64,000 nt of DNA from Symbiodinium natans (GCA_905221605.1 CAJNDS010001380.1:460001-524000), one strand, 5' to 3'. Shown: positions 22,528-33,642, counted from the first letter of the stretch. Notes: a model not told the origin generated them from the letters alone. A program made the numbers and translations.

Positions 22528-22663
22528 AACCCTAATTAAACCCTAAACCGGTCCCTAAACCCCAATTAAACCCTAATTAAACCCTAATTAAACCCGAATT
22601 AAACCCAAATTAAACCCTAATCAAACCCTGCTTAAACCCTAATTAAGCCCTAAACCGGGTCAG

Positions 22664-22784
22664 ATGGGCAGCTGAGTCGGTGCGCAACTCGCACGTGATG
22701 GATGGCAACCGACGAGTCCATCAGTGGAGGAGCGGAACGCCCAGAGGCGTTCGCGGCACAGACCTGCTCAACTATGTCTTCAAC
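22664..22784 (+). CDS. candidate exon, 40 codons
   Basis: Between GGTCAG and GTAGTC, one frame is open for 121 nt (WAAESVRNSHVMDGNRRVHQ, then WRSGTPRGVRGTDLLNYVFN). The longest clean splice-bounded candidate in the middle region. Begins with A. No family recognised. Confidence 0.45.
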
Positions 22785-22824
22785 GTAGTCAACCCTAAAC
22801 CCCTAAACCCCTAAACCCTAAACC

Positions 22825-22972
22825 CTACGGAACACTGGCGGTGGAATGTTCTTAATTTCTTCTTCGAAGCCGAGAGCTGACTCTACATGCTCGTCAAGGC
22901 GACGATCTCTGGCGGAAGGTCCCCCAGCCTCTATTCGGCGATCAGTACTTGTCTCAGCTTCGCGGCCATTGG
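22825..22972 (+). CDS. candidate coding stretch with a frame break
   Basis: Reads TEHWRWNVLNFFFEAES and then, in another frame, LTLHARQGDDLWRKVPQPLF plus GDQYLSQLRGHWA. Either a very short intron or a frameshift separates them. It is flanked by CCCTAAA on both sides, so it may be inserted debris rather than an exon. Confidence 0.32.
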
Positions 22973-23039
22973 GCCAAAACACTATAGCCCTAAACCCTAA
23001 ACCCCTAAACTCTAAACCCTAAAACCTAACCCTTGCCAG

Positions 23040-23131
23040 GGACTCCCGACGAACGGAGCAGTGGCGCGAGACCACCCGCGCCCTTTGCGCCACGCTGCGG
23101 TGCCCTGCGGTGCCTTCGCACAACCACCAGG
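23040..23131 (+). CDS. candidate exon DSRRTEQWRETTRALCAT
   Basis: TGCCAG|G acceptor, GT donor into degenerate TTTAGGG, open frame DSRRTEQWRETTRALCATLR followed by CPAVPSHNHQ. No family recognised. Confidence 0.45.
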
Positions 23132-23483
23132 GTTCAGGATTCAGGGTTCAGGATTCAGGGTTTAGAGTTCAGGGTTTAGGGTTAGGGTTTGATTAGGGTT
23201 TAGGGTTTGGAGTTTGAGTTCTGGCCTTTTATATACTCCATAAAGACTACTGTAAGGTTTGTGTTAGGTACTTTGAGTCAACATCCCCAGCCCCAAGCCC
23301 TGAATCACGGAACACCCCCCCCCCCACCCCGCCCCCAAATGGTCGTTTCTCTAAAAAGAGGGTCCTTTTAAGGGTCCTCATAATAAGGCGGCCCCTCTTA
23401 TGCAGAGTACCCGAAAAGAGGACCATCATTTTGAGAACTGATCAGATAGATCATCTTAGATCCCAGAGCCCAGTTAGACTACT

Positions 23484-23590
23484 GTTTACTTAAGAACCCC
23501 AAAAGAATAGATATAGTCATCCCTATATTGCCCTTTAGGGTTTAGGGTTTAGGGTTTAGGGTTTACGGGTTCTTAAGCAATTAGTAGTAG
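23484..23590. mobile_element. family F element with its core replaced by telomere units
   Basis: Ends TACTTAAGAACCCC and GGGGTTCTTAAGCAATTAGTA-type (here GGGTTCTTAAGCAATTAGTA). The centre is a run of TTTAGGG units. Relatives: 232-325, 10890-10935 (right half), and 18187-18336 (with T and G runs in the centre). Confidence 0.5.
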
Positions 23591-23903
23591 AGTATTCTGT
23601 TCAGGGGGCCTCGCGAGTTTTTAGGGCAGGCTGGGAGAGCCTTTGGATTTTAGGGTTTAGGGTTTAGGGTTTAGGGTTTAGGGCCCAAAGGTCGTCTCCT
23701 GTGTCCCCCCTCGAGATCTCAGCCAGAATTCGAGAACTTTAGGGCTTAGGTTTTAGGACACAGGGGTTTAGGGTATATATATATATATAGGGGTTTAGGG
23801 GTTTAAGGGTTTTAGAGTTTCAGGGCTTAGGGGGTTTAGGGGTTTGGGGTTCAGAGTTTAGGGTTTAGGGGTAGGCCGAAATCCCTGAACCCTGAATCCC
23901 CAG

Positions 23904-23982
23904 GGCCTGTGTGCAGCCCCAAAGCCCTGAAGTCCCCCGAGCTTTCAGCCCTCGATCTCACCTTGGGTCCTGCATCCTTTCA
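23904..23982 (+). CDS. candidate exon PKALKSPELSALDLTLG
   Basis: CCCAG|G to a GT at TTTAGGG. One frame reads PVCSPKALKSPELSALDLTL; a second is also open. Choice of frame is uncertain. Confidence 0.33.
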
Positions 23983-24240
23983 GTTTAGGGTTTAGGGTTT
24001 TGGGTTTTGGGTTTTGGGTTTTACTCTCCAAGGGTGGAACATCATTATCCTCACACCCTGAGAGGGTTGCTAAACGGAATCCCACCACGAATCGTCCTTA
24101 GGTCATGTTCCAACTTTCTGGAGTTTACCAGTAAACTCCAAAAAGTTAGAACATCCTCATCCCCGTACCCCCAAAGCTATACTAAAGGGAATCCCAGCTC
24201 TAAGCTTCCTCAAACCATGTTCCAACTTTCTAAGCTCAGA

Positions 24241-24356
24241 CTAGGACCGGGAGTAGGCCCTCCCTTTTTTTCCTTTTTTGGGGTTGGGGTTCCCTTAGAA
24301 TCCCCTTAAAACCAAAAAGGGTACCCATTTTAGTCCTTGGTTACTCCCGGGTCTAG
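24241..24356. mobile_element. family C MITE copy upstream of an exon
   Basis: CTAGGACCGGGAGTAGGCCC to ...TCCCGGGTCTAG inverted ends; the next bases CAG are the acceptor of the candidate exon at 24360. Confidence 0.55.
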
Positions 24357-24359
24357 CAG

Positions 24360-24429
24360 ATCTCCGAGGTGTTGAACTCCTGCTTCCACTTTCAAGGATC
24401 CCCGAGACCTTTGCTGGACAGCGAGGCCT
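24360..24429 (+). CDS. candidate exon ISEVLNSCFHFQGSPRPL
   Basis: Starts at TCTAGCAG, the last bases of a family C element (24241-24356), and ends at GTTTAGGG. Open frame ISEVLNSCFHFQGSPRPLLD. It shares the MITE-supplied acceptor arrangement with 12746 and 8551. Confidence 0.45.
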
Positions 24430-24837
24430 GTTTAGGGTTTAGGGTTTAGGGTTTATAGGGTTTAGGGTTTAGGGTTTGGGTCAAGCGGCTTAGGGTTCAG
24501 GAGTTTTGGGGTTTAGGAGTTTTGCGTTTACGGGTTTCAGGGTTTGGGAGTTTTGGGTGTAAGAGTTAGGGTTTTGGGATTTCCGGCTTAGTGCCGTTTA
24601 GGGCTAAAAAGGGGTTTAGGGGTTTGGGGTTTGGGGTTTAGAGGGGGAGACTACTAATCGGTTGTGCATGTGTACATGGGGGACGTCGTCTTCTCGACGC
24701 CTGAGTGAGCAGCGAGAGCGATCGTGTGATCGCTGGGCGGACTGCCTGACCAGGGCGAGCCATGAACATCAGGCGACCTAGGCGACTTGAAACTCACAGA
24801 GCGACATGGTGAGTAAATTGGTAAATGGATCTTGCAG

Positions 24838-24978
24838 CAATCCATCCCAAAGCATCTCAAGGCAGTCCTTTCCTGCCTGGTGGCCCTGGCGGGATGACGT
24901 TGAAGCACCTTTGAGTTTCTGGTTCCAGGGCAGAAGGCTTCAGGTGCAAGACTGGTCACGTGGGAGTGGGGTTTTAAC
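24838..24978 (+). CDS. candidate long exon with Trp-rich stretch
   Basis: Preceded by GTGAGT...CTTGCAG, which could be a 29-nt intron (24809-24837). Open frame NPSQSISRQSFPAWWPWRDD, then VEAPLSFWFQGRRLQVQDW. A second frame (QSIPKHLKAVLSCLVALAG) is open at its 5' part. The 108-codon minus-strand frame over the same DNA has no splice or domain support. Confidence 0.35.
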
Positions 24979-25030
24979 ATGGTTTAGCCGGTTTCGCGTC
25001 TAGCGTCGTGCGCTGGGGCGAACCTGACAG

Positions 25031-25113
25031 AGTTTTCGGAGCGAAACGCGCCCGAGTCCGAGAGTGCGGGCATCCGCGGTTCTGGGAGAACGACGCTCTC
25101 AATATAGATGCGT
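25031..25113 (+). CDS. candidate exon ending at element B
   Basis: CTGACAG acceptor, frame VFGAKRARVRECGHPRFWEN then DALNIDAF, running into family B element 25123-25233. No family recognised. Confidence 0.35.
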
Positions 25114-25256
25114 TTCCTATAGGATGCCCAGTAGTACCCTTATTCCCTTTTTGGGGGGGTTTCGGTTCCCTTATAAACCCCTTTAAGCAACAAAGGGCAC
25201 CCTTTTTGAGCCTAGGTTACTGGGCAGTCTGGTTTCGTTAGGCAGATTGGGAATGC

Positions 25257-25370
25257 TTCAAGGGTTTACCCAGAGGCTCCAATGTAGTTCCTTTTTGGGT
25301 AAGTTATAGGGGATTCTAGTATACTTCCCCAATAAGGTACTACATAGGAGCCTTTGGGTAGTTCACGACC
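25257..25370. mobile_element. singleton inverted-repeat element
   Basis: ACCCAGAGGCTCCAATGTAG ... CTACATAGGAGCCTTTGGGT, imperfect arms of about 20 bp. Confidence 0.5.
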
Positions 25371-25439
25371 AGAAAATCGGGTTTAGGGTTCAGGGTTTCG
25401 TGTTCAAGGGTTTGGCGTGTATAAAGGGTCCTGGATCCA

Positions 25440-25800
25440 CCCCCCCCCAAAAAAAAAATGACAAAATAAATTAAATAGAAGAAGAATAACAGTTCAAAAA
25501 CAACAAATACACACAAACAATACAAACAGTCATAGTAATTGCAGGTATATGACGAAGCTGCATCAGATTGACAATATCTCTCACAGACAACAGACTCTAA
25601 AACAAAAGCAAAGAACAAAACAGTAATTAGCATTTCAAGATATATACACATGAAACTGTATCAGACTTATAGAACTTCTCTCACAACCAAACAAACAGTT
25701 CGGGAAACATACATATGAAGCTGTATAGACTCATATGATAATCTCTCACGAACAACCAAAACGCAATCCCCCTTAAATAACCTCAATTAGGCCTAATTCT
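25440..25800. repeat. A+T-rich block of degenerate ~65-75-bp repeats
   Basis: Three diverged units share a run of ATATAC/ATGA-GAAGCTGTATCAGA...CTCTCAC-AACCAAACAAAC (about 25545, 25638 and 25706), and a stub recurs at 25951. Starts with a C-run/A-run. No coding potential seen. Confidence 0.5.
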
Positions 25801-25977
25801 CCCTAAATAGCCTTATTCTGGGGAAGCGTAGTATAGAGGAGGGCAGGGGAACCCATGATCCCCGTTAGTATCGTAAACCCCCATATGACCTCCCCTAGAC
25901 CCTAAACCCTAAACCCTAAACCCTACACCCTAAACCCTAAACCCTAAACCCTCTCTCACAACCAAACAAAGTCGCAG

Positions 25978-26021
25978 GTCTTGCACACGGCCCTCGAACT
26001 CCTGATGGAGTCTGCACCGGT
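25978..26021 (+). CDS. candidate exon VLHTALELLMESAPVE
   Basis: GTCGCAG|G acceptor, frame VLHTALELLMESAPVE, with GT donors at GTGGAG or GTCCAC. The frame stays open to a TGA at about 26055. Helical composition. Confidence 0.45.
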
Positions 26022-26059
26022 GGAGGTCCACGACGCGGCTCCTGGGCCTGAGGCTTTCT

Positions 26060-27335
26060 TTTGAGGGTCTAGGGTTTAGGGTTTAGGGTTTAGGGTTTAA
26101 GGGCTTAAGGGGTTTGAGGTTTAGGGTTTAGGGTTTAGGGTTTAGGGTTTAGGGCCGTTTAGGGTTTAGGGGTCCTTGTACCTGTCCAAAAGCTTCGTTT
26201 AAGGGTTGGTTTTACAGTTTTTTCTTTTTTTCGAGGCCTGGCAGGGTTTGGCGTCGTTATGGTTGTTTAGGGGCGTTGTAGGGTTTAGGGTTTGTCGCTT
26301 TGCTTTAGGTGCTGCTCTAGTCTCCTTGGAGGTTATAGTTTTTTGCAGTTAGTGCGGTGGTTCAGAGTTGAACTGAGTTGAGTGTTTACTACGGTCCTAT
26401 AGCCCCCTTACGAATCATTTTCATGTTTGTTTATATTATAAGACCTGTCGGCTAGAACCGCTCTGAGGTACTCAGGCGTATCGTGTGCATGGCACATGAT
26501 CGATGGTATTTGACATATGAGGCTTTTAGGGCTCTGGCGTCTGCTGATCCTAAACTCGGAAAACCATAGACTTTTCTTTTGTGGCTTCTAGTCAGGGGGG
26601 CCCTAACTAAGCCCTTGACCCTAAACCGTAAACCCTAAACCCTTTGGGGCTCTAAGGTTTGTTGGGGTTGAGGGTCTCCGAGTTGTTTTTTGTTGGCGAA
26701 TAGCTTACGGCGTCTGCTTGGTTTGGGTCTTAGGGAAATAGGTACCCCTATGTCATCCCTCATCCAAAAGATTCAGGGTTTAGGGTTGAGGGTTGAGGGT
26801 TTAGGGTCCTAGTACGAACCTGTAGGCCTACAAATTTAGGATGTGCAGGGTTTACGGTGTCAGCTTTTGAGGGGTTTATTGGGTCTCGGCGGGGGCTACG
26901 TGTGTGGGGCTCATAGGGTGTTCGGGTGTCGGGCTTAGGGGTTATACGACTTCTTTCAGGCGCTGGAGCCCTACATCTCAACCTACATACCACATCCCGA
27001 ATCTCTACACCCTGAATCCTATAGACCCAAAACTACCCTACAGAAGCAAAACCCTGACCTCTAGACACCCTAAACCCAAGGAATCTTCAACCCCAGAAAC
27101 CCTGAACCCTAGAAACCACAACCCCAGAAACCCGGAACCGTAGAAACCCTGAAAACCCTACAAACCCTAGAAATCCTGGAAACCCTAACCCGAGAAACCC
27201 TACAAACCCTGACTAACCCTAAAACCTAAACCCCAAAACCCTGAACCCTAAACCCTAAACCCTAAAACCTAACCCTAAACCCTGAACCCTGAACCCTAAA
27301 CCCCAAACCCTAAACCCTAAACCTCAATTGTTGAG
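26060..27335. other. stretch without a supported gene
   Basis: Telomere tracts (26070-26170), non-repetitive T-rich sequence (26200-26600), then dense degenerate CCCTAAA (26980-27330). Open frames here are repeat-encoded. No splice-bounded exon seen. Confidence 0.6.
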
Positions 27336-27399
27336 GTGATGGATGCCGCAGTGCAGGGCATTGAGCAGCTTTCTGCCCCCGAGGCTGGCAGAGTTGAGG
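27336..27399 (+). CDS. candidate exon VMDAAVQGIEQLSAPEAG
   Basis: GTTGAG|G acceptor after a CCCTAAA tract, GTGTGC donor before TTTAGGG, open frame VMDAAVQGIEQLSAPEAGRV. Same layout as the solved HECT exons. Confidence 0.5.
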
Positions 27400-27663
27400 G
27401 TGTGCCGAAATAGGATCGGGGGTTTTGGTTTAGGGTTTAGGGTTTAGGGTTTAGGGTGTAAGTCGTTGCTTTAGGGAAGATTTGGGGCCGAAGCATGCAT
27501 GCGGAGCTGGCTGCTCCCTGGGCGTCCACGAGCATACGCACTGTTGGCGCTCAATGGCGCCTGGCTCCCGAACGCTACAACAGAGCGTGGGGGGTGGCTC
27601 CACAGAGCGAAGCCCCCGACAAGCTCTGCTCAGAGTAAGAATCTTGATGCTCGAATTTTCTAG

Positions 27664-27815
27664 GTGGAGACTCCCCAAACGGCCAGATGTGGGCGGCACG
27701 GAAAAGGTTGCTTGCGTGGTTTTCCAGTGAAGCCTCCTTTGACAAGGATGATTGCGCGGGCTTTTGTAGTCGTTGGATTCCCTCGAAAGAGTTCCGTTGG
27801 CTGCTTGCAGGGGGA
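27664..27815 (+). CDS. candidate coding segment with Trp/Cys
   Basis: After CTAG|G one frame reads GDSPNGQMWAARKRLLAWFS, then SEASFDKDDCAGFCSRWIPS, up to a TAA after a G-rich run. It follows another open frame (MRSWLLPGRPRAYALLALNG, from about 27499). These may be exons or an intronic coding remnant. Confidence 0.35.
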
Positions 27816-27910
27816 GGGGGGGAGTACGGGTTCTAAGCGAAGGCTGCAGCTCTTGCTACAGCTGGCCTAGGCCCTAAGCCGTAAGTAAACCATGCATTGT
27901 GCCTTCTACC

Positions 27911-28020
27911 TAGGATGCCAGTAGTACCCTTATTCCCTTTTGGGGGGGTTTAGGTTCCCTTATAAACCCCTTTAAGCAAAAAGGGCACCCTTTTTGAGCC
28001 TAGGTTACTGGGCAGCCTAG
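27911..28020. mobile_element. family B MITE copy
   Basis: Shares the ends and body (TTCCCTTATAAACCCCTTTA, GGCACCCTTTTTGAGCCTAG) with 22301-22417 and abuts a family C element on its right, a nested or tandem insertion site. Confidence 0.6.
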
Positions 28021-29494
28021 CTACTAGGACCCAGAGTAGGGCCTTACTCCTTTTTTGGGGCGCTTAGGTTCCCTTGTAAGCCCCTAGAACCTAAAAAGGG
28101 TACCCTTTTTATTCACAGGATACCCTTGGGTCTAGTAGCCATAAACATAGGGTTCAGGGTTAGGGTTTAGGGTTTAAGCTTTAAGAGTACACTTTTTGGG
28201 ATACTATAATCCCCTATAGAACTGAAAGTGTACAGTTTTTTTGGGCTTATGAACTCAGCCACTAAGAGTCAGTAGGGACATAGGCATAGGTGTTGCACAG
28301 TTGATGGGTTCACGGTCATGAGTCGTTAGGGTCTATGGGGTGTAGGCTTGGGAGTTTAGGGATTGGGCCTTGGTCGCTTTGGGTTGTTTGTGGGGTTTTG
28401 GGGTTGAAGGTTTTCAGGGTTTAGGGTTTAGGGTTTAGTGTTTGGTGAGCATTTTGGGGGTCGCAAGGTGTGTGGAGCTCCGTTTGGTTTCGGCGTTGGG
28501 GGCTCTCTCACGTGCACTCGGGTTTAGGGGTTCGTCTGCAAATTTGTTCCGAATAACAACATGGGCATGTGGAGGGAGCGGTCGGGAGCTTCGGGCAAAG
28601 GCGCTTGGTAATTCAGGGTTACCCTAAACCCTAAACCCTGAAATGCATAGGGCTTCGTCTTCAGTATGTTAGGGAGCTCTGAGGTGCGAAGATTTCAACC
28701 CCAAACCCTAAACCCTTTTGACTCTCAACCCTACAGACTCTAAACCTTCAACCTAAACCCTCCAAACCCTAAACCCCAAACCCTATAGGTCCCAAACCCT
28801 AAACCCTAAACCTTAAAACCTTAAAACCTTAAAACCCTAAACCCTAAACCCTAAACCCTAAACCATAAACCCTAAACCCTAAACCCTAAACCCTAAACCT
28901 CAGCTCGCGAGGTGCGAGGACTTCCTCAGACCAGTCGCGTGGCTGCCGCAGTGCCCTACAGGGCTTTCAACGGAGCGGGGCATTCGTGGGGGGTTTTAAA
29001 GGGTTTAGGGTTTAGGGTTTGGGTTTCAGGATCAATTGGAGTAGAGGGCTATAAGGGTGGATTTTATGGTTCTCTCGCAGGCTTCTGGTGGTTGGGATGC
29101 GAAAAGGCGATCGACGTCAATCAGCCCAAGTAAGGGAGAGCTTGGGAGTTCAGGATCAGCAACATCCTGTTCTGTCGAAAACGAATGGCAGCCAGGACTA
29201 GAAAGTGCCTAAGGATCCCAAGACAACAAAGGATGACAACCCCTACACAACCCTTATGAGGACTTCAGCAACTAGTAGAGCATGGAACTATAAGCCCTCA
29301 ACCCTAAACCTCAAATACCCCAGCAATCCTACTAAGGTAGCTTCAAGACAACCTCCAATCCCCAGCAGGAGCCTTGAGTGGCAAACTGAGTAGCCCTAAA
29401 CCCTAAACCCTCAACCCTCAACCCTAAACCCTAAACCTGAACCCTAAACCCTAAACCCGGAACCCTGAATGAACCCTAAACCCTGAACCCCCAG

Positions 29495-29574
29495 GTGAGC
29501 AGCTACGAAGTCTATTGCTGCCTGGTCTGCACATGTTGCGTCACCGACAGCGCAAGTTGCCAACCCTGAGTCCG
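29495..29574 (+). CDS. candidate exon QLRSLLPGLHMLRHRQRK
   Basis: CCCCAG|G acceptor, frame EQLRSLLPGLHMLRHRQRKL. The opposite strand is also open (AVGDATCADQAAIDFVAAHL), so the strand is not certain. Confidence 0.33.
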
Positions 29575-30154
29575 GAACCCGAAATCTGGAAATGCGCACC
29601 CCGAACGCTAGAACCCAAACCGTAAACCGCAAATCTGCAGTTTCACCGGTGACCTTATACTTTGAAGAGGGTTGATGTAGGTCATCAGCCCAAATGCTCA
29701 GGCTCAGGGCTTTGGATCTGGGTAAACCCTAAAGCTTGGCTTCAACCGTGAGCCCCAAACGAACCCACCAGTTTGGCTCCATGTCAAAGGGCCCCTAAAC
29801 CCCCCGAAAAAGCCTAGGTAGGTCTTTGGGATATTCATAGCTTCCCTTGCTTGGGTTTAAGAGGAACACAATTGCAGCATGTTTTTTAGGTTTAGCTAAA
29901 CCCTCAACCCTGATCCCTGATCCCTGAGCCTTAAACCCTAAACCCCAACCCAATGTCTTTCAGAGGGTTTACTCGGCAGGGATTAGGGAGGCGGGGGGGG
30001 CGGGGGTTGGGGGCATTTGGGGGCTTAGCGTTTCTCGGTTTAATTAGGGGTTTAGGCGTTAAAGGTTAGACGGTGCAAAGTTTAGGGTTTTAGGGCTTTT
30101 TTGGTTTTAGGGTTTCGAGTTTAGCGTCCAAGGATCTACCTGCTGCTTCCGCAG

Positions 30155-30221
30155 CTTCGGCACACGAAGTTTGTAGCCTGGCTGGGCTGGTTTCAGGAGC
30201 AGTTGCCGGGAGCGGATTTTT
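30155..30221 (+). CDS. candidate exon LRHTKFVAWLGWFQEQLP
   Basis: TTCCGCAG acceptor, GTTAGG donor, open frame LRHTKFVAWLGWFQEQLPGA. The donor lies at the left edge of a short inverted-repeat element (30230-30315). Starts with C. Confidence 0.42.
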
Positions 30222-30443
30222 GTTAGGATCCTCCCTACCACCCACCTCCTCCCCCCAGAGTCCCCATCTAATTCAGGCTAAGGGCAACTAAGCTTAGGTA
30301 GTAGGGTGGTAGGAAAGGCGTTTAGGCTTCGGGGTAGAGTGCGACGGCTGTGGGCAAACCGAGGGTTTTGGACTTTTTTGGGGTTTCTTTTCATTCCGAG
30401 GTTTTTCTGGGGCCCCGAAACCTTAAACCCTAAGACATGTCAG

Positions 30444-30499
30444 CAGGCTATACGCTGCCAGCTGCCTCAATCATAGAAAGTTGGCTAGTTGGCTGCTTT
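30444..30499 (+). CDS. candidate exon GYTLPAASIIESWLVGCF
   Basis: GTCAG acceptor, GT donor, frame GYTLPAASIIESWLVGCF. Hydrophobic. Starts with C. Confidence 0.36.
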
Positions 30500-30873
30500 G
30501 TCTGGAACCCAAGCCCCAAGATCCAGGCCGAAACCCTAAAAACGCCCCCTTGTTATTCCTAATTACACGACTTATATAACCCTAAACCATAACCCTAAAC
30601 CCTAAACTCTCGAACCACCTCCCACCCCCCCCAAATCCCTGGAACCCTGCTGCCTCATTTGTCTTACTCGATCCTCATAGGACCTAGTGTCCCTACATGA
30701 TCCCTTAGCGAGCTTCGGGTTTAGGGCTTAGGGTTTCTTAGTCGCTGAATGAGTACACTTTACACACTTTTTGGTATACTAGCCTATAAAACTGAAAGTA
30801 TACACTTTTCGGGGGGGCTTCTGAACTCAGAAACTGAGGTTTATATAGGGCCTATCGGGTATCTTCTCTTCAG

Positions 30874-30928
30874 GTACAGCGGAGGCGGCATGCGACAGAG
30901 CTGCAAACAAGCACGCACGCTTACCCCT
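30874..30928 (+). CDS. candidate exon after element G
   Basis: CTCTTCAG|G acceptor just downstream of a family G element, frame YSGGGMRQSCKQARTLTP, running into another inverted-repeat element at 30930. Boundaries uncertain. Confidence 0.33.
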
Positions 30929-31300
30929 TAGTAGAAGCCTTAGTTAAGGGGTCTAAAGGCCCCCGTTCCTTAATCTCATCCCCTTATATGGCCCCTATAT
31001 ATATATATATATACCTTATATAGTCTCAAAAACCTAGATAGCTTCGACAGTACCCCAAAAGGCCATTATCAGGGTCCCTCCTAACACTAAACCATAAACC
31101 CTGGTTTACCCTAAACCCTAAACCCTAAACTTGGGGTTGGAGGCCGACCCGCTGACCCGCTGCCCCTGCCCCAAACCCCAAACCTAGCATGCTGGACAAG
31201 TCGTAGTAGTAGCTCAGTAGTAGAGTAGGTAACCTTCAACTTTCTCTTGGGGTCTTACATTCCCAGAGGTTAGCCTGCGGTTCCCCTTGGGATACCGGGT

Positions 31301-31383
31301 TTAGGGCTTAGGGCTTAGGGCTTAGGGCTTAGGGCTTAGGGCTTAGGGCTTAGGGCTTAGGGTTTAGGGTTTAGGGTTTAGGG
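31301..31383 (+). repeat. variant array (GGGCTTA)n into TTTAGGG
   Basis: Ten GGGCTTA units, then canonical units. Confidence 0.9.
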
Positions 31384-31431
31384 TAATTTCATGGGCCCTT
31401 GTTATTTCCCTGTATACTCCCAGAGGTTGAC

Positions 31432-31613
31432 CCTCGGTTCCCCTTGCTAAGGGTAGTTTCATGGGCCCTTTATGTGGACCCTTACCCTCTTTAAAGGGTT
31501 CTATTGTATGGGCCCTTGCGTTGTCGAGGGTATATAAATGGGTATATAAGGGGTGTATAAGGGCTCCCCTTAAAAGGGCCCATACTAAGGGCCATGTAGC
31601 TACCTTAAAACCC
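31432..31613. mobile_element. family A inverted-repeat element
   Basis: Left end CTAAGGGTAGTTTCATGGGC, right end GGGCCATGTAGCTACCTTA, with GGGTATATAAGGGG-type centre. Diverged relatives: 2385-2480, 11458-11600, 13640-13750, 16800-16970, 37843-38045, 43350-43510, 47452-47575, 59270-59400. The shared motif is (CT)AGGGTAGTTACATGGTCC at the ends. Confidence 0.5.
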
Positions 31614-31726
31614 CTGAAGCCTTACCCCAAAGCTCTAAACCCGAAACCCTAAACCCCTGAGCCCTAAACCCTAAACCCTAAACCCTAAACCCGAAACCCT
31701 ACTGGACAACGAAGATTTGGACTCAG

Positions 31727-31796
31727 GCGATCATGTCGCAGCTTGTTCTGCATCTGGCCTTCACGCAGCCGGCCGACCGGCGTCCCGCGGCGCAGG
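31727..31796 (+). CDS. candidate exon AIMSQLVLHLAFTQPADR
   Basis: ACTCAG|G acceptor, GT donor into TTTGGGG repeats, open frame AIMSQLVLHLAFTQPADRRP. CCCTAAA on the left, telomere-like G-rich repeat on the right. Confidence 0.5.
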
Positions 31797-32072
31797 GTTT
31801 GGGGTTTCGGGTTTGGGGTTTAGGGTTTAGGGTTTTGGGGTTAGGGTTTAGGGTTAGGGTTTGGGGTCTAGGGTTTAGAGTTTAGGGTTCAGGGGGTTTC
31901 GGGTTTCGGGTTTCAGGCAGGACGGCAACTTCTTGACAAATGGAAACACGGCTGGTGACTTGCCGAGGCGGTCACCAGTTTCTCTGGCTGTCCGGTCAAT
32001 GGGCCAGGAATTGTCACCCTAACCCCTGAACCCCAAAGCCTAAACCCTAAACCCCAACGTTTCGGTGGTCAG

Positions 32073-32179
32073 GCTCTGCTGGTCCCGAAGACTCGATAGA
32101 CCCTATGGATCCCGAGCACCTGTACATTCCCCATAGATCTCTATACTCAAATTCCACACCACGGCCTGGCGCGCGGCTT
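32073..32179 (+). CDS. candidate exon, 35 codons
   Basis: GGTCAG|G acceptor, GT donor, open frame SAGPEDSIDPMDPEHLYIPH then RSLYSNSTPRPGARL. It is one of the longer open candidates between 25 and 52 kb. No family recognised. Confidence 0.48.
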
Positions 32180-32942
32180 GTGGGGGGGGGGCTTGTGCAT
32201 TGATGCTTGTCTCAAACTCCGGATGGCATGGCCTTGTCCCCCCCGTCTGTGCTTCATCTCGTCTCTGGGTTTTTTTGGTGACCGCCGCCTCGAATTCTCG
32301 TCTCCTTGATGGAGCCCAGCGTCACGCTTGTCGCATTCTGCATGCCTAGTGAGGTGGGCGTGGGGCTGTGAAGCATATTGCCAATACTCGTATCATCCTC
32401 AACTTGCTGTTCTGTTTCCTCCGCTGCGCGCCTTAAGCCCCTATCACCCTTTAACCCTGAGCCCTATTTCGGTGCTTAGTGCGATTGCAGGATTCAAGCT
32501 TGGGTTTGGAGCTTGCGCTTTCCAGCTCCTCAGAAACCGAAGCTAGAACCCACAGTTATTATTCCTTTTCTAGGTTAGGGTTTCGGGTTTGGGGTTTAGG
32601 GTTAGGCTCCCTTGTAAGCCCCTTTTAAACGAAGAAAGGGGGCCCGGAGGCCTTAATCGGGATTGAGTATTAAGGACTCTTAGCATAAGGGGGAACATCC
32701 CAACCCCATAAACCCCAAACCCTACGAACCCTAAACCCTACCCTACAAACCCTACAAACCCTATAAACCCTACAACATCCCTGTAAAATCCCAATGAACC
32801 CTCTAAAAAGCCCTCTAAAAAGCGCTGCAAAAACTCATAGAAAATCCCTATAAAAAAACTCATAAACCCTATAAACCCTCACCCTCAATCCTCAACCCTC
32901 AACCCTCAACCCTATTAACCAAAAGAAGCCCTCCCACCGAAG

Positions 32943-33025
32943 GCACGCTGATGGAGCTCATCGTCGAGGAGATGCCCCAAGCCTTCATCTTGAAGAAGGC
33001 CGTGGTGTCGGATCCTGAGCATCAT
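32943..33025 (+). CDS. candidate exon TLMELIVEEMPQAFILKK
   Basis: CGAAG|G acceptor, GT donor before a T run, open frame TLMELIVEEMPQAFILKKAV. The bases before it (CTCCCACCGAAGG) recur nearly exactly before the candidate exon at 35234 (CTCCCACCGAGGA). Confidence 0.48.
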
Positions 33026-33642
33026 GTTTTTTTTGTTTGTTCAGGGTTTCGGGTTTAGGGTTCAGGGTTTAGGGTTTAGGGTTTAGGCAGACTGGGTGCC
33101 CATGTTTTTTTGGCTATTAGTTCTTAGGGTCTAGGGGTAGGGTTTAAGGTTTAGGGGTAGGCCCTTGAAAACATTTTTCATGGGTTGAAGAGGATCGTGT
33201 CTAGGAATCTGCTTCCGAAGGTTTTTCAGTAGATGATCCCAGGGCCTACAGGGCGTTGGGGTTTTGGGGAGTTAGGGGAGAAGTCAGACTTTGTGGTGTG
33301 TTCGGTTTGGTGCGTAGGCTTCTTGGGACATTTTGTATGCTTCCGTCGGCCGTACTGGGCTTAAAGGTTTTGTTCAGAAATATGGTTTCAGTTGGTTTGT
33401 AGGGCCAACCTTGTATACTGCACGAAGCGCCCACGCACGCGTGCATGCACGCACGCACAGACATACCCCCAGCCTAAACTATTTCCCAAAACTACAGCAC
33501 CGAAGCCCTTAAATATCCCTGAAGGCAAAGAACCAAAGACCCTAAACCCTGAACCCTCAACCCCTAGCCCTACCTCAACCCTAAACCCTAAACCCTAAAC
33601 CCTAAACCCTAAACCCTAAACCCTAAACCCCTGCACCCACAG

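Noticed and set aside
24654-24980. 108-codon minus-strand ORF
   Set aside because: The + strand has a plausible exon with splice sites over the same DNA; the minus frame shows no domain.
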